Shown piece after piece: positions 16,863 to 24,732 of a stretch of DNA of 58,425 bases. A model generated the notes under the pieces. It was not told where the DNA came from, ran no database searches, and saw only the letters and a list, made by a program, of their open reading frames with translations. Each line of letters starts with the position of its first letter. Within the stretch, counting starts at the first letter, position 1. The translations under genes and the position numbers were made by a program. Source of the stretch: Candidatus Halobonum tyrrellensis G22 (GTDB lineage: Archaea; Halobacteriota; Halobacteria; Halobacteriales; Haloferacaceae); contig NZ_ASGZ01000012.1 of the NCBI RefSeq assembly GCF_000495475.1, positions 1 to 58,425 on the forward strand, given 5' to 3'.

Positions 16863-17423
16863 ATGTCAGGCCGTGTATACCGACTTCACTCGACGCTCGA
16901 ACTGCCACTTGAGGACGTACAAGACCACTTCGATTCGAACCCGAAGCTCCCGGACAAGATAGACGACATCGACATCACCCGACGGAACAACACGCTCATC
17001 ATCAAGGCCGTCTCCTCCGACGAGGAGATCAGCAAGTACACCCCCACCGCCCAGTTGAAGGCGAGCGTCTCGGAGACGCGCGTCTACGAGGAGGAGCCGC
17101 CGAAGACGGGCGGCGGGTGGATGCAAGAGGAGGAGGAGGAGATTCCGAGCGAACTCGTGGAGTTCGCCTGTTTCAAGGGCGACCGCGAGACGGTGCTCCA
17201 GAACACCGCGCTCCAGTTCCCCATGTTCGAGGTGCTCCGCGAGATCGCGCTGCTGTCGGAGAAGGGGACGCTCACCGCGATCACCGAGGTGGACGGCGAA
17301 CTCCGCGCCCACCGGATCGTCGAGGGTGAGGAACGCCCCGCCAGCGTCGAAGTCGTCGAGAGTCCGCGCCAGAACGGCGGCGACGGCGGCGTCAACTGGC
17401 GCGACAACAAGTTCATCAGCTAA
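16863..17423 (+). CDS. Conserved haloarchaeal protein of unknown function
   Basis: 186 aa, soluble and acidic. An N-terminal domain (MSGRVYRLHSTLELPLEDVQ to about residue 75) looks like an alpha/beta module; a Glu-rich stretch near residues 90-97 leads to a second module with SELVEFACFKGDRETVLQNTALQ and the end GVNWRDNKFIS. No catalytic motif is visible. The sequence is low in Ala/Gly repeats and free of indel-like loops, which suggests strong conservation. Two AT-rich elements upstream (about 16786-16797 and 16803-16812) imply a leader of tens of bases. Confidence 0.75.
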   Translation: MSGRVYRLHSTLELPLEDVQDHFDSNPKLPDKIDDIDITRRNNTLIIKAVSSDEEISKYTPTAQLKASVSETRVYEEEPPKTGGGWMQEEEEEIPSELVEFACFKGDRETVLQNTALQFPMFEVLREIALLSEKGTLTAITEVDGELRAHRIVEGEERPASVEVVESPRQNGGDGGVNWRDNKFIS

Positions 17424-17571
17424 CGTCGCCGCGACCCGTCGGATCGTCTCCTCGCCGTCGGCCACGTCTATCACGTCGGTCACTCGACAGCAGCCGCCCT
17501 CGGAGCGGCAGCGCCTCCGGGAACACCGGAACTCAGAACCTATCTCCGTCTCTTAGGTGGGTAGTTACCCG

Positions 17572-17869
17572 ATGCGGCAGGTGCTCTGGTGGCTTATCGG
17601 CGCGGGGCGGCCGGAACCGCCTCCGTATCGTCCGCACGCTCCAGGAGCGCCCGATGAACACGAACCAACTCGCCGAGGAACTCGACTTGAACTACAAGAC
17701 GGTCCAGCACCACCTCGAAGTGCTCGAGGAGAGCGCCGTCCTCACGACGCAGGGCGACGACTACGGGAAGATGTACTTCCTGACCGACCGGATGACCCGG
17801 AACCTCGACGTCCTCGACGAGGTGGCCGACCAGGCCGACATCGACCTCAGCGACAGCGGGGATACGTCA
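17572..17869 (+). pseudogene. Winged-helix regulator, apparently frameshifted
   Basis: The frame at 17572 reads MRQVLWWLIG, then the family sequence continues in the next frame as GGRNRLRIVRTLQERPMNTNQLAEEL... with wing YGKMYFLTDRM. A 2-bp loss in the GCG-rich stretch near 17602 explains the shift. An internal ATG at 17654 could still yield a truncated protein with most of the HTH. Without a stop at 17867 the frame runs on to 18061 in nonsense (APRSPRRRSS). The family is a common short haloarchaeal ArsR-like regulator. Either decay or sequencing error. Confidence 0.65.
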
Positions 17870-18282
17870 CGATACGTGAACGCTCCGCGCTCGCCAAGAC
17901 GGCGCTCGTCACCGGCGCGGCGGTCCTCGTCGGCGTCGCCGCCGCCGCGCTCGAACTGTTCCCGTTCCCGCCGGGCGGACCACCGCCGGAACTGCTGGTG
18001 CTCCTCATCCGGGTCGAACTGTTCGTCACGACGTTCACCCTCGTCATGCTGGTGGCGCTGACGGCGACGTACGCCGGTCTCTACCGCGACCTGCCGAACA
18101 AGTACACGCGGAGCATGCTCGTGTTGAGCGTCGCGCTCCTGCTGTATGCGGTCACGTCGAACCCGTACGTCCCCGTCCTCTTCGGGTTCCCGCTGCGGCC
18201 GGGCATCGGCCCGTTCGTCTTCCTCCCCGACGTGTTCGTCGGGCTGGCGATCGCGGTTCTCTTCTACCAGAGCCAGACGTGA
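17866..18282 (+). pseudogene. Four-helix membrane protein lacking a start codon
   Basis: Reads TIRERSALAKTALVTGAAVLVG and carries about four transmembrane segments (KTALVTGAAVLVGVAAAA, LFVTTFTLVMLVALTATY, SMLVLSVALLLYAV, FVGLAIAVLFY), ending YQSQT. No ATG, GTG or TTG precedes the first helix in frame. Codon 17866-17868 is GTC, where GTG would be a start; the same base change would also make TGA, the missing stop of the upstream regulator. Such regulator/membrane pairs are frequent in haloarchaea. Function unknown. Confidence 0.6.
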
Positions 18283-18700
18283 GCGCCGGTGAGTCGGGTC
18301 GCGGTCCCCGACTCCGCCGCGCCCCACCCGCTACCGGCCGGTCGACGCGCGCGACTCTCCCGCGTCGAAGCAATCGGCGTCGACTCGGCGTGCGCGGAGC
18401 GGCCACTCGCTCCCGAGTGTGACGGCTGGTGGCCATCTTCCGGCCGTCGAGTCGCCACCCCGCCAACCCGGAAAACCGACGCGCAGCGATCGATCACCGA
18501 ACGTAGGCCGTCGATACCCGCGATCGGTCGGAGCTACCGCCGCTTCGAGACCGGACGACCAGCGATCCGCCGGGTCGTGGGGATGCCCCGACACCACCGA
18601 GATCCATGTGACCGATGTACACGGTAGCCGGCGTCTGCGCGGCAGTTCGCGGGAGTAAAGCCCCAATATTCTTTATCGGGCAATTATATCTCATTAGTAC
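18283..18700. other. 418-bp gap, no gene seen
   Basis: Upstream of the first CysD-like gene. Open frames on both strands (for example 18289-18627) have random composition and no motif. G+C drops somewhat, and the last 50 bp are AT-rich (AATATTCTTTATC at about 18664, AATTATATCTC at about 18685), providing a promoter for 18701. The long leader region could hold a regulatory site. Confidence 0.55.
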
Positions 18701-19669
18701 ATGCCAGAGGACTTCCCAGAGTACCTCGACGTGGACTACGGCGACGGCGAAGGCGAGTCCCCCGAGGACTACCCGTCGCTCGAACACAAGATCGAGAAGG
18801 CGATCGAGGTCACGAAGACCGGCCTCGAACAGTACGAGAACCCGGCCGTGATGTGGACCGGCGGGAAGGACTCCACGCTCACGCTGTACTTCGTGAAGGA
18901 GGTGTGTGAACAGCACGACCTCGAACTCCCGCCGACGGTGTTCATCGACCACTACCAGCACTTCGAGGAGATCCACGACTTCGTCGACCACTGGGCCGAC
19001 GAGTGGGGCCTCGACGTGATCTACGCGCGCAACGAGGACGTCGGTGCGTACGCCGAGGAACACGACCTCGAACCCGGCGACGACATCCCCGTCTCGGAGC
19101 TCTCGGAGCACAACCAGCACCACGTCCGCGACCTGCTGGAGTACGAGGAGGACACGTTCCCGTTCCTGCTCGACACGTACGTCGGCAACCACCTGCTGAA
19201 GACGGTCGCGCTCAACGACACGCTCGAGGAGTACGACATCGACGGGATCATCTCGGGCGTCCGGTGGGACGAACAGGAGGCGCGCGCCGACGAGACGTTC
19301 TTCTCGCCCCGCCACGACCCCGAGATCTACCCGCCGCACGACCGGATCCAGCCGATCCTCCAGTTCGACGAGCGCGCGGTGTGGGACGTCTTCTGGAACT
19401 TCGTCGTCCCGGACACGGTCGAGGGCTACCCCGAGGGGCACGTCCCGCAGTCGGACACCGACCTGCCCGAGGGTCTGACCCAAGAGGACATCCCGGTGTC
19501 GCCGAAGTACTTCGCCGGCTTCCGCTCGCTCGGCAGCGAGGTGTCGACCGAGAAGGCCGACAACGAGCCGGCGTGGCTCCAGGACATCGAGAACACCACC
19601 GAGCGCGCGGGCCGCGCTCAGGACAAGGAGGACTTGATGGAGCGCCTGCGCGACCTCGGCTACATGTAA
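18701..19669 (+). CDS. CysD-like ATP pyrophosphatase (PAPS reductase family), copy 1
   Basis: 322 aa adenine-nucleotide alpha hydrolase. The PP-loop is MWTGGKDSTLTLYF (about residues 47-60), then PPTVFIDHYQHF, GNHLLKTVALNDTL and ISGVRWDEQEARADETFFSPRHDP. The C terminus AGRAQDKEDLMERLRDLGYM resembles the end of the sulfate adenylyltransferase small subunit CysD. No CysN partner or Fe-S cysteines are seen, so sulfate activation versus another PP-loop reaction is undecided. Strongly AT-rich promoter, unlike copy 2. Confidence 0.85.
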   Translation: MPEDFPEYLDVDYGDGEGESPEDYPSLEHKIEKAIEVTKTGLEQYENPAVMWTGGKDSTLTLYFVKEVCEQHDLELPPTVFIDHYQHFEEIHDFVDHWADEWGLDVIYARNEDVGAYAEEHDLEPGDDIPVSELSEHNQHHVRDLLEYEEDTFPFLLDTYVGNHLLKTVALNDTLEEYDIDGIISGVRWDEQEARADETFFSPRHDPEIYPPHDRIQPILQFDERAVWDVFWNFVVPDTVEGYPEGHVPQSDTDLPEGLTQEDIPVSPKYFAGFRSLGSEVSTEKADNEPAWLQDIENTTERAGRAQDKEDLMERLRDLGYM

Positions 19670-19895
19670 AGTCGGGCGCGTAGCCGCCTTCCGGCGACCG
19701 TACCGTTCTTTTCGAGCGACCGTCGACCGACCAGCCGCCGCGTCGGTCGACCGCTCGGCGCGGGCGTCGACCGGACACGCCGCCCCCGACCGCTCCGCCG
19801 AGCGAACCGGACTACTGGCCCGCCCGCGGTGGCGCGTGCACCGTGATAGCGGCTGTGCGTGTACGGTTATGCTCCGAGCCGCCGTCCGTTCGGAC

Positions 19896-20843
19896 GTGAC
19901 TGCCACCGCTCCACGCGACGTCGACTACGAGGCGGGTACCGGGACGAGCGCGGCCGACTACCCGACGCTCGCGGCCAAACTCGAACAGGCCGCCGCGGTG
20001 ACCGCGACCGCACTCGACGCGTACGACCGCCCGGTCGTGCTCTGGACCGGCGGCAAGGACTCCACGCTCGTCCTCTACGTCGTCCGGGAGGTGGCGCGCG
20101 AACGCGGCGAGGCGGTCCCGCCCGTACTCTTCATCGACCACTTCGCGCACTTCCCCGAGACGCTCGCGTTCGCCGAGCGGTGGGCCGACGAGTGGGACCT
20201 CGACCTCCGGGTCGTCCGCAACGAGCGGTTCGCGGCGCTCGACCCCGCGGTCGGCGACGAGTTCGCGGTCGCGGACCTCGACGGCGAGACCCGCGCCGAG
20301 CTCGACCGACTCGACTACGACGGCGAGACGCTGACGTTCGACCCCGACTCGCTGGCGGGGAACCACCTGCTGAAGACGGTGCCGCTCAACGACGCGCTCC
20401 GCGCGGGCGGGTTCGACGCCGCCTTCTCGGGCGTCCGGTGGGACGAACAGGAGGCGCGCGCCGAGGAGACGTTCTTCTCGCCCCGCCACGACGACGAGCG
20501 CGCCCCCTCGCACGACCGGGTCCAGCCGGTCCTCCAGTTCGACGAGCGCGCGGTGTGGGACGCGTTCTGGAACGTCGTCGTCCCCGACGCCGTCGAGGGC
20601 TACCCCGAGGGGCACGCCCCCGAGTCGGCGGCCGACCTCCCGACGGGGGTCGCCGTCGAGGATCTCCCCGTCTCGCCCAAGTACTGGGAGGGGTTCCGCT
20701 CGCTCGGAACCGAGAGCGGCTCCGGCGCGGCCGCGGACGACCCCGCGTGGGTACAGGACCTCGGCGACGGCGGCGAGCGCGCGGGCCGCGCGCAGGACAA
20801 GGAGGACCTGATGGGCCGGTTACGCGACCTCGGGTACATGTGA
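19896..20843 (+). CDS. CysD-like ATP pyrophosphatase (PAPS reductase family), copy 2
   Basis: 315 aa from GTG 19896, chosen because MTATAPRDVDYEAG then aligns with the start of copy 1; ATG 19869 or GTG 19836 are possible. It is similar to copy 1 along its whole length: LWTGGKDSTLVLYV, VLFIDHFAHF, GNHLLKTVPLNDAL, SGVRWDEQEARAEETFFSPRHD and AGRAQDKEDLMGRLRDLGYM. It is more GC-rich and more diverged in the middle (residues of about 95-135), with no AT-rich promoter. The 226-bp gap before it has no gene. Confidence 0.83.
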   Translation: MTATAPRDVDYEAGTGTSAADYPTLAAKLEQAAAVTATALDAYDRPVVLWTGGKDSTLVLYVVREVARERGEAVPPVLFIDHFAHFPETLAFAERWADEWDLDLRVVRNERFAALDPAVGDEFAVADLDGETRAELDRLDYDGETLTFDPDSLAGNHLLKTVPLNDALRAGGFDAAFSGVRWDEQEARAEETFFSPRHDDERAPSHDRVQPVLQFDERAVWDAFWNVVVPDAVEGYPEGHAPESAADLPTGVAVEDLPVSPKYWEGFRSLGTESGSGAAADDPAWVQDLGDGGERAGRAQDKEDLMGRLRDLGYM

Positions 20844-20886
20844 ACGCCGACCCGGCCCGCTCCGACCGGGTGACCGTGTGACCGCG

Positions 20887-21951
20887 TCACCGCCGCCGGT
20901 TGCCGGTCCCGGGTTCGATCGGGATCCGCGTCCACCGCGACTCGCGGTCGCCCTCCTCGACGGTACGCGCCCGGAGGCGGGCGACCCGCTCGTCCATCGG
21001 GGGGTGGGTCGACAGCAGTCGGACCAGCGGGTGCTCCTCCTCGGCCCCGTCGCGCCGCCGGTACAGCGGCGGGAGCGGCACCGAGCCGCCGGCCGCACGG
21101 TCTATCTTTCCGAGCGCGCGCGCGAGCGCGAGCGGCCGGCCGGTCACCTCGACCGCGCGGTCGTCGGCGGCGTGCTCCCGGCGCCGCGAGTAGGCGCGGA
21201 CGAACATCGTCAGCCCGACCAACAGGAGAGTCACCCCCTGTAACAGGCCGGTCCGGACCCGGCCGAGCGCGGTCCGGCGCCACGACTCGGGCGACCCGCG
21301 CACGAGCGCGACGCCGCGGGCGAGTCCGCCGGCGACGAACGCCAGCGGCGCGAGCACGAGCGCGACCGCCCCGGCGACCGTCTGGACGAAACTGTACGCG
21401 AACGCCTGTGTGAGGCTGTCGTACCCCTCGACGTGCGCGAGTTCGTGCGCCAACACGCCCTCCAGTTCCGGCGGGTCGAGCAGGCCGAACAGGGTGTAGT
21501 CGAGCACCAGCGCCGGCCGACTCCCGCCGAGCGCGAGCGCGTTCGGCTCGCCGAGGCGGGCGACGTACAGCGCCGGCGCTTCGAGGTCCATCGACTCGGC
21601 GAGGCGGTCGCGGATCCGGTGGACGCTCGGCGCGAGGTCGCGCGGGAGCGGGCGCGCGTCGAGACCGGCGAGCGCGCGCGCGGTCCCGAGCCGGTAGGTC
21701 AGGTAGCCCGACAGCACCGTCGCTCCGAGGAGGAGGGCGCCGAACGCGAGCGGGTCGGGACGGTTCGCCCAGACGACCCGGACACCCTCGTACAGCAGGT
21801 ACGCCGCCGCCGTGTACGTCGCGATCGTGAGGGCGCCCACGGCGACCATGAGGGCGCGGAGACCGAATCCGGTCCGTCGCACGGAACCGGGTACGGGCCG
21901 CTCCGTCGAAACGGTTGGGGTCCGTACCGACGACGGGTCGGGAACCGTCAC
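20887..21951 (-). CDS. M48 family metalloprotease, HtpX-like
   Basis: 354 aa integral membrane zinc protease, likely for membrane protein quality control. The zinc motif H169-E-L-A-H173 is present and the third-ligand region is REHAADDRA. Hydrophobic segments lie at about 33-55, 66-88, 190-215 and 240-260, giving the usual HtpX order: two N-terminal helices, catalytic domain, two more helices. The N-terminal 30 residues are Pro/Ser/Thr-rich and the true start could be internal. It diverges from dph6 with 32 bp between starts. Confidence 0.87.
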   Translation of the reverse strand: MTVPDPSSVRTPTVSTERPVPGSVRRTGFGLRALMVAVGALTIATYTAAAYLLYEGVRVVWANRPDPLAFGALLLGATVLSGYLTYRLGTARALAGLDARPLPRDLAPSVHRIRDRLAESMDLEAPALYVARLGEPNALALGGSRPALVLDYTLFGLLDPPELEGVLAHELAHVEGYDSLTQAFAYSFVQTVAGAVALVLAPLAFVAGGLARGVALVRGSPESWRRTALGRVRTGLLQGVTLLLVGLTMFVRAYSRRREHAADDRAVEVTGRPLALARALGKIDRAAGGSVPLPPLYRRRDGAEEEHPLVRLLSTHPPMDERVARLRARTVEEGDRESRWTRIPIEPGTGNRRR

Positions 21952-21983
21952 CGGTATAGCGGTCGACCGCCCACCCTCACCGC

Positions 21984-22724
21984 ATGATGGACTCCGCGAG
22001 CGAGGCGGCGTGGGTGGGGCTCTTCTCGGGCGGGAAGGACTCCTCGTGGGCGCTCTACCGCGCGCTCGAGGAGGGGTTGGCCGTCCGCCGACTCCTGACC
22101 GTCCACCCGGCCGGCGACTCGTACATGTACCACGTCCCCGAGACGCGGCTCGCGACGCTCGCGGCCGAGAGTATCGGGATCGAACTCGTGGAGGTCGAAC
22201 CCGACGACTTCGACGCCGGCGCCGCCGTCGACTCCGGCGCGCAGGGCGACGCCGAACTGGAGCCGATGGAGGCGGCGCTCCGCGATCTCTCGGCCGACCT
22301 GCCGCTCGCGGGCGTGACCGCCGGCGCCGTCGAGAGCGACTACCAGACCTCCCGGATCGAGGCGATGTGCGAGCGGCTGGGGGTCGACCTGTTCGCGCCG
22401 CTGTGGCAGCGCGACCCGCGCGCGCTCGCCGACGAGATGCTCGACGCCGGCTTCGAAATCACGGTCCTACAGGTGGCGGCCGCCGGTCTCGACGAGTCGT
22501 GGCTGGGGCGGACGCTCGACGCCGCCGCGTTCGACGAACTGGAGCGACTCGGCGACGAGTACGGCGTCCACCTCCTCGGCGAGGGGGGAGAGTTCGAGAC
22601 GTTCGTCACCGACGGGCCGCACATGGACCGGCCGGTCGAACTCGACTACGGGACGGAGTGGGAGGGGTCGCGCGGCCGGGTCCGCGTGACCGACGCGCGT
22701 CTCGGCGACCCCGAGGAGTCGTAA
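21984..22724 (+). CDS. dph6: Diphthine--ammonia ligase
   Basis: ATP pyrophosphatase that amidates diphthine on elongation factor 2 to make diphthamide. 246 aa. PP-loop LFSGGKDSSWALY at about residues 12-24; GVTAGAVESDYQTSRIE; LAPLW-type FAPLWQRDPRAL; and the family signature LLGEGGEFETFVTDGP. The length and the EGGEFET motif match archaeal Dph6. Start at ATG 21984 or the adjacent ATG 21987. Confidence 0.9.
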   Translation: MMDSASEAAWVGLFSGGKDSSWALYRALEEGLAVRRLLTVHPAGDSYMYHVPETRLATLAAESIGIELVEVEPDDFDAGAAVDSGAQGDAELEPMEAALRDLSADLPLAGVTAGAVESDYQTSRIEAMCERLGVDLFAPLWQRDPRALADEMLDAGFEITVLQVAAAGLDESWLGRTLDAAAFDELERLGDEYGVHLLGEGGEFETFVTDGPHMDRPVELDYGTEWEGSRGRVRVTDARLGDPEES

Positions 22725-22764
22725 CCCGCCGGCGGGCGGTGCTGGCACCGTTCGTCGGCCGTCG

Positions 22765-23739
22765 TTACCCGTCGATGCCGTCGTGCAGTTCGGAGTGCGC
22801 GCCGATGAGCGCGCCCGAGAGGTCGAGACCGTCGATGATCGTCTCCTCGTCGATGATCGACTCGCGGATGTCGGCGTCGCGGATGATGGCGTTCTCGAAC
22901 ACGACCGAGCGGTCGAGCGACGAGTCGGTCACCTCCGCGCCCGCCATCACGTGGACGTTGTCGCCCATCTCGGAGTTCTCGACGGTGGCGTCGGGGTGGA
23001 CGTAGTTGTCGCCGCCGAGCGACCACGCGACGGCTTCGAGGTACGACTCGGGCGTCCCGATGTCGAACCACGCGTCGTCGAAGGTGAACGCGTACACGTC
23101 CTCGCGGCTCTGTAGCCACTGGATGAACCAGCCCGGCTCGTCGGGGTTGTTGCCGTTCTCGAGGTACGTCTCCAGCTTCGGGAGCGTCTCCCGCGTGTAC
23201 GCGTAACACGCGATGGAGACGAGCGTGCTCTTGGGGTCTTCGGGCTTCTCCTGGAAGTCGACCACCCGGTCGCCGTCGAGGTCGACGATGCCGTACGCCT
23301 TCGCGCGTTCGGCCGTCTCCACGTCGTACGCCGCGAGCGTGGAGGCGCCCTTCGACTCGAAGAAGTCGATGAACTCCGACATGCCGAACGAGATGAGGTT
23401 GTCGCCGGCGACCACCACGAGGTCGTCGTCGACGTTCTCGCGGTCGACCAGTTGGGCGAGCGCGCCGACGACGCCGAACTTCTCGGACTCGGCGCTGGTG
23501 TCCTCGACGGAGACGGTCGGCTTGTCGAACTCGGAGTCGGCGAGGTACTCCTCGAAGCGGTCGGCGAACCGCTCGTTCGTGCTCACGAACACCTCGTCGA
23601 CCCGGTCGTCGTTCTCGAAGTCGTCGAACACCTGGTCGATGACGGTGCCGTCGCCGACCGGGAGGAACATCTTCGGCCGGTGTCGAGTGATCGGCCAGAG
23701 TCGAGTCGCGTACCCGCCGGCAAGTACGACTGCCTTCAT
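22765..23739 (-). CDS. Sugar nucleotidyltransferase (NDP-sugar synthase)
   Basis: 324 aa. The nucleotidyltransferase signature GGYATRLWPITRHRPKMFLPV splits as GGYATRLWP and RPKMFLPVG at the N terminus, with VVVAGDNLI and DIGTPESYLEA downstream. From about residue 245 hexapeptide-type repeats begin (NSEMGDNVHVMAG, ENAIIRDADIRESII). It activates a sugar-1-phosphate with NTP; glucose- or GlcNAc-type substrate for surface or S-layer glycan is likely but not provable. The promoter on its strand is ACGACTTAACCG about 25-35 bp upstream. Convergent with dph6. Confidence 0.88.
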   Translation of the reverse strand: MKAVVLAGGYATRLWPITRHRPKMFLPVGDGTVIDQVFDDFENDDRVDEVFVSTNERFADRFEEYLADSEFDKPTVSVEDTSAESEKFGVVGALAQLVDRENVDDDLVVVAGDNLISFGMSEFIDFFESKGASTLAAYDVETAERAKAYGIVDLDGDRVVDFQEKPEDPKSTLVSIACYAYTRETLPKLETYLENGNNPDEPGWFIQWLQSREDVYAFTFDDAWFDIGTPESYLEAVAWSLGGDNYVHPDATVENSEMGDNVHVMAGAEVTDSSLDRSVVFENAIIRDADIRESIIDEETIIDGLDLSGALIGAHSELHDGIDG

Positions 23740-23901
23740 GCTATACCGGTGGGTCCACGGGCACGGTTAAGTCGTTTTTGTGTGTCTCACCGAACCCGTC
23801 ACAAAAACGAACGGTACAGGTCGCCGGCGCGGCACTCGAACCGGGGTCATCCCCCGATACGGGCCGAAAGGGTCTCGGTTCGGGGTCCCCTCGTCGTCCG
23901 T

Positions 23902-24186
23902 ATGCCGGAGCGGACGACCCGCCAGCGGATCGCCGACCGCCTCCGCGACGCGCCCGCCACCGCGACGGACATCGCCGCGGACCTGGCGGTCCCGACGCCA
24001 CAGGTGTACGAACACCTCCGTCACGTCGCGCAGTCGACCGAGGAGGCGGAACTGCTCGTCGCGCCCCCCGAGTGCGAGGACTGCGGCTTCGACGGGTTCG
24101 ACGACCCGCTGAACGCCCCCTCGCGGTGTCCAGACTGCAAGAGCGAGAGCATCGCCGACCCCGTCTTCACCATCGAGGAGCGGTGA
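23902..24186 (+). CDS. Small HTH/zinc-ribbon transcriptional regulator
   Basis: 94 aa: N-terminal winged HTH (RQRIADRLRDAPATATDIAA, VPTPQVYEHLRHV) and a C-terminal rubredoxin-like zinc ribbon with CEDCGF and CPDCKSE. This architecture is widespread in archaea as a predicted regulator. The ATG at 23902 gives a compact protein; longer upstream frames are GC artefacts. No target evident. Confidence 0.85.
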   Translation: MPERTTRQRIADRLRDAPATATDIAADLAVPTPQVYEHLRHVAQSTEEAELLVAPPECEDCGFDGFDDPLNAPSRCPDCKSESIADPVFTIEER

Positions 24187-24318
24187 GCGCCCGCGGCGGG
24201 GACGGTTCGTCCCGTCCGACGCGGCCGTCCGCGCACGCCGAGTCCCGGTTCCCTACCGCCGCGGGACGCCCCCGGCCGGCGTCGGATGCTTTATTCTGTC
24301 CGGCCCACTACGGCGGGT

Positions 24319-24597
24319 ATGCCAGTCGGCACGCGGACGGTGTTCGCGCTGATCGGCGGGGCGGTGCTGACGGTCGGGGTGCTCCTCCACGCGAGCGACC
24401 GGGAGGGACCCGGACTCGCGGCGTTCGCGGTCGGCTGTCTGTTCGCGTGCGGGTGGGCGTTCCTCGGGATGGAACTCGCACAGCGGGGGGTGACGTCGGC
24501 GCCCGCCGAGACGTACCTCTCGGGCGGGATGGCGGCGCTCGTGATGACGATCTACTTCGGGTTCCGGGCGAACGAAGTGTTGTTCTCCCGGGAGTAA
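24319..24597 (+). CDS. Small membrane protein, three predicted helices
   Basis: 92 aa: three hydrophobic segments (TVFALIGGAVLTVGVLL, GLAAFAVGCLFACGWAFLG, YLSGGMAALVMTIYFGF). GCTTTATTCT about 30 bp upstream of the ATG is a good promoter. No family I can name. Confidence 0.7.
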   Translation: MPVGTRTVFALIGGAVLTVGVLLHASDREGPGLAAFAVGCLFACGWAFLGMELAQRGVTSAPAETYLSGGMAALVMTIYFGFRANEVLFSRE

Positions 24598-24704
24598 AGT
24601 AGACGACTCGAAGCGAGTCCCCGGATCGACACCCTGTTTGTTTTCTTATCGGATTTCCTTGTGGTGAATGTATCGGTTCCCGTCGGGTCGATACCACAAC
24701 CTTA

Positions 24705-24717
24705 AGTATGGGATACT
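24705..24717. promoter_or_regulatory. Inverted repeat at the peptide transporter promoter
   Basis: AGTAT-GGG-ATACT lying within the AT-rich promoter stretch, 15 bp before the ATG at 24733. Short arms, so chance is possible, but the position suits a repressor. Confidence 0.3.
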
Positions 24718-24732
24718 GTTACGAGGGTGCGT

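Noticed and set aside
18289-18627. 112-codon frame in the 418-bp gap
   Set aside because: Composition is like non-coding sequence and both strands have equally long frames.
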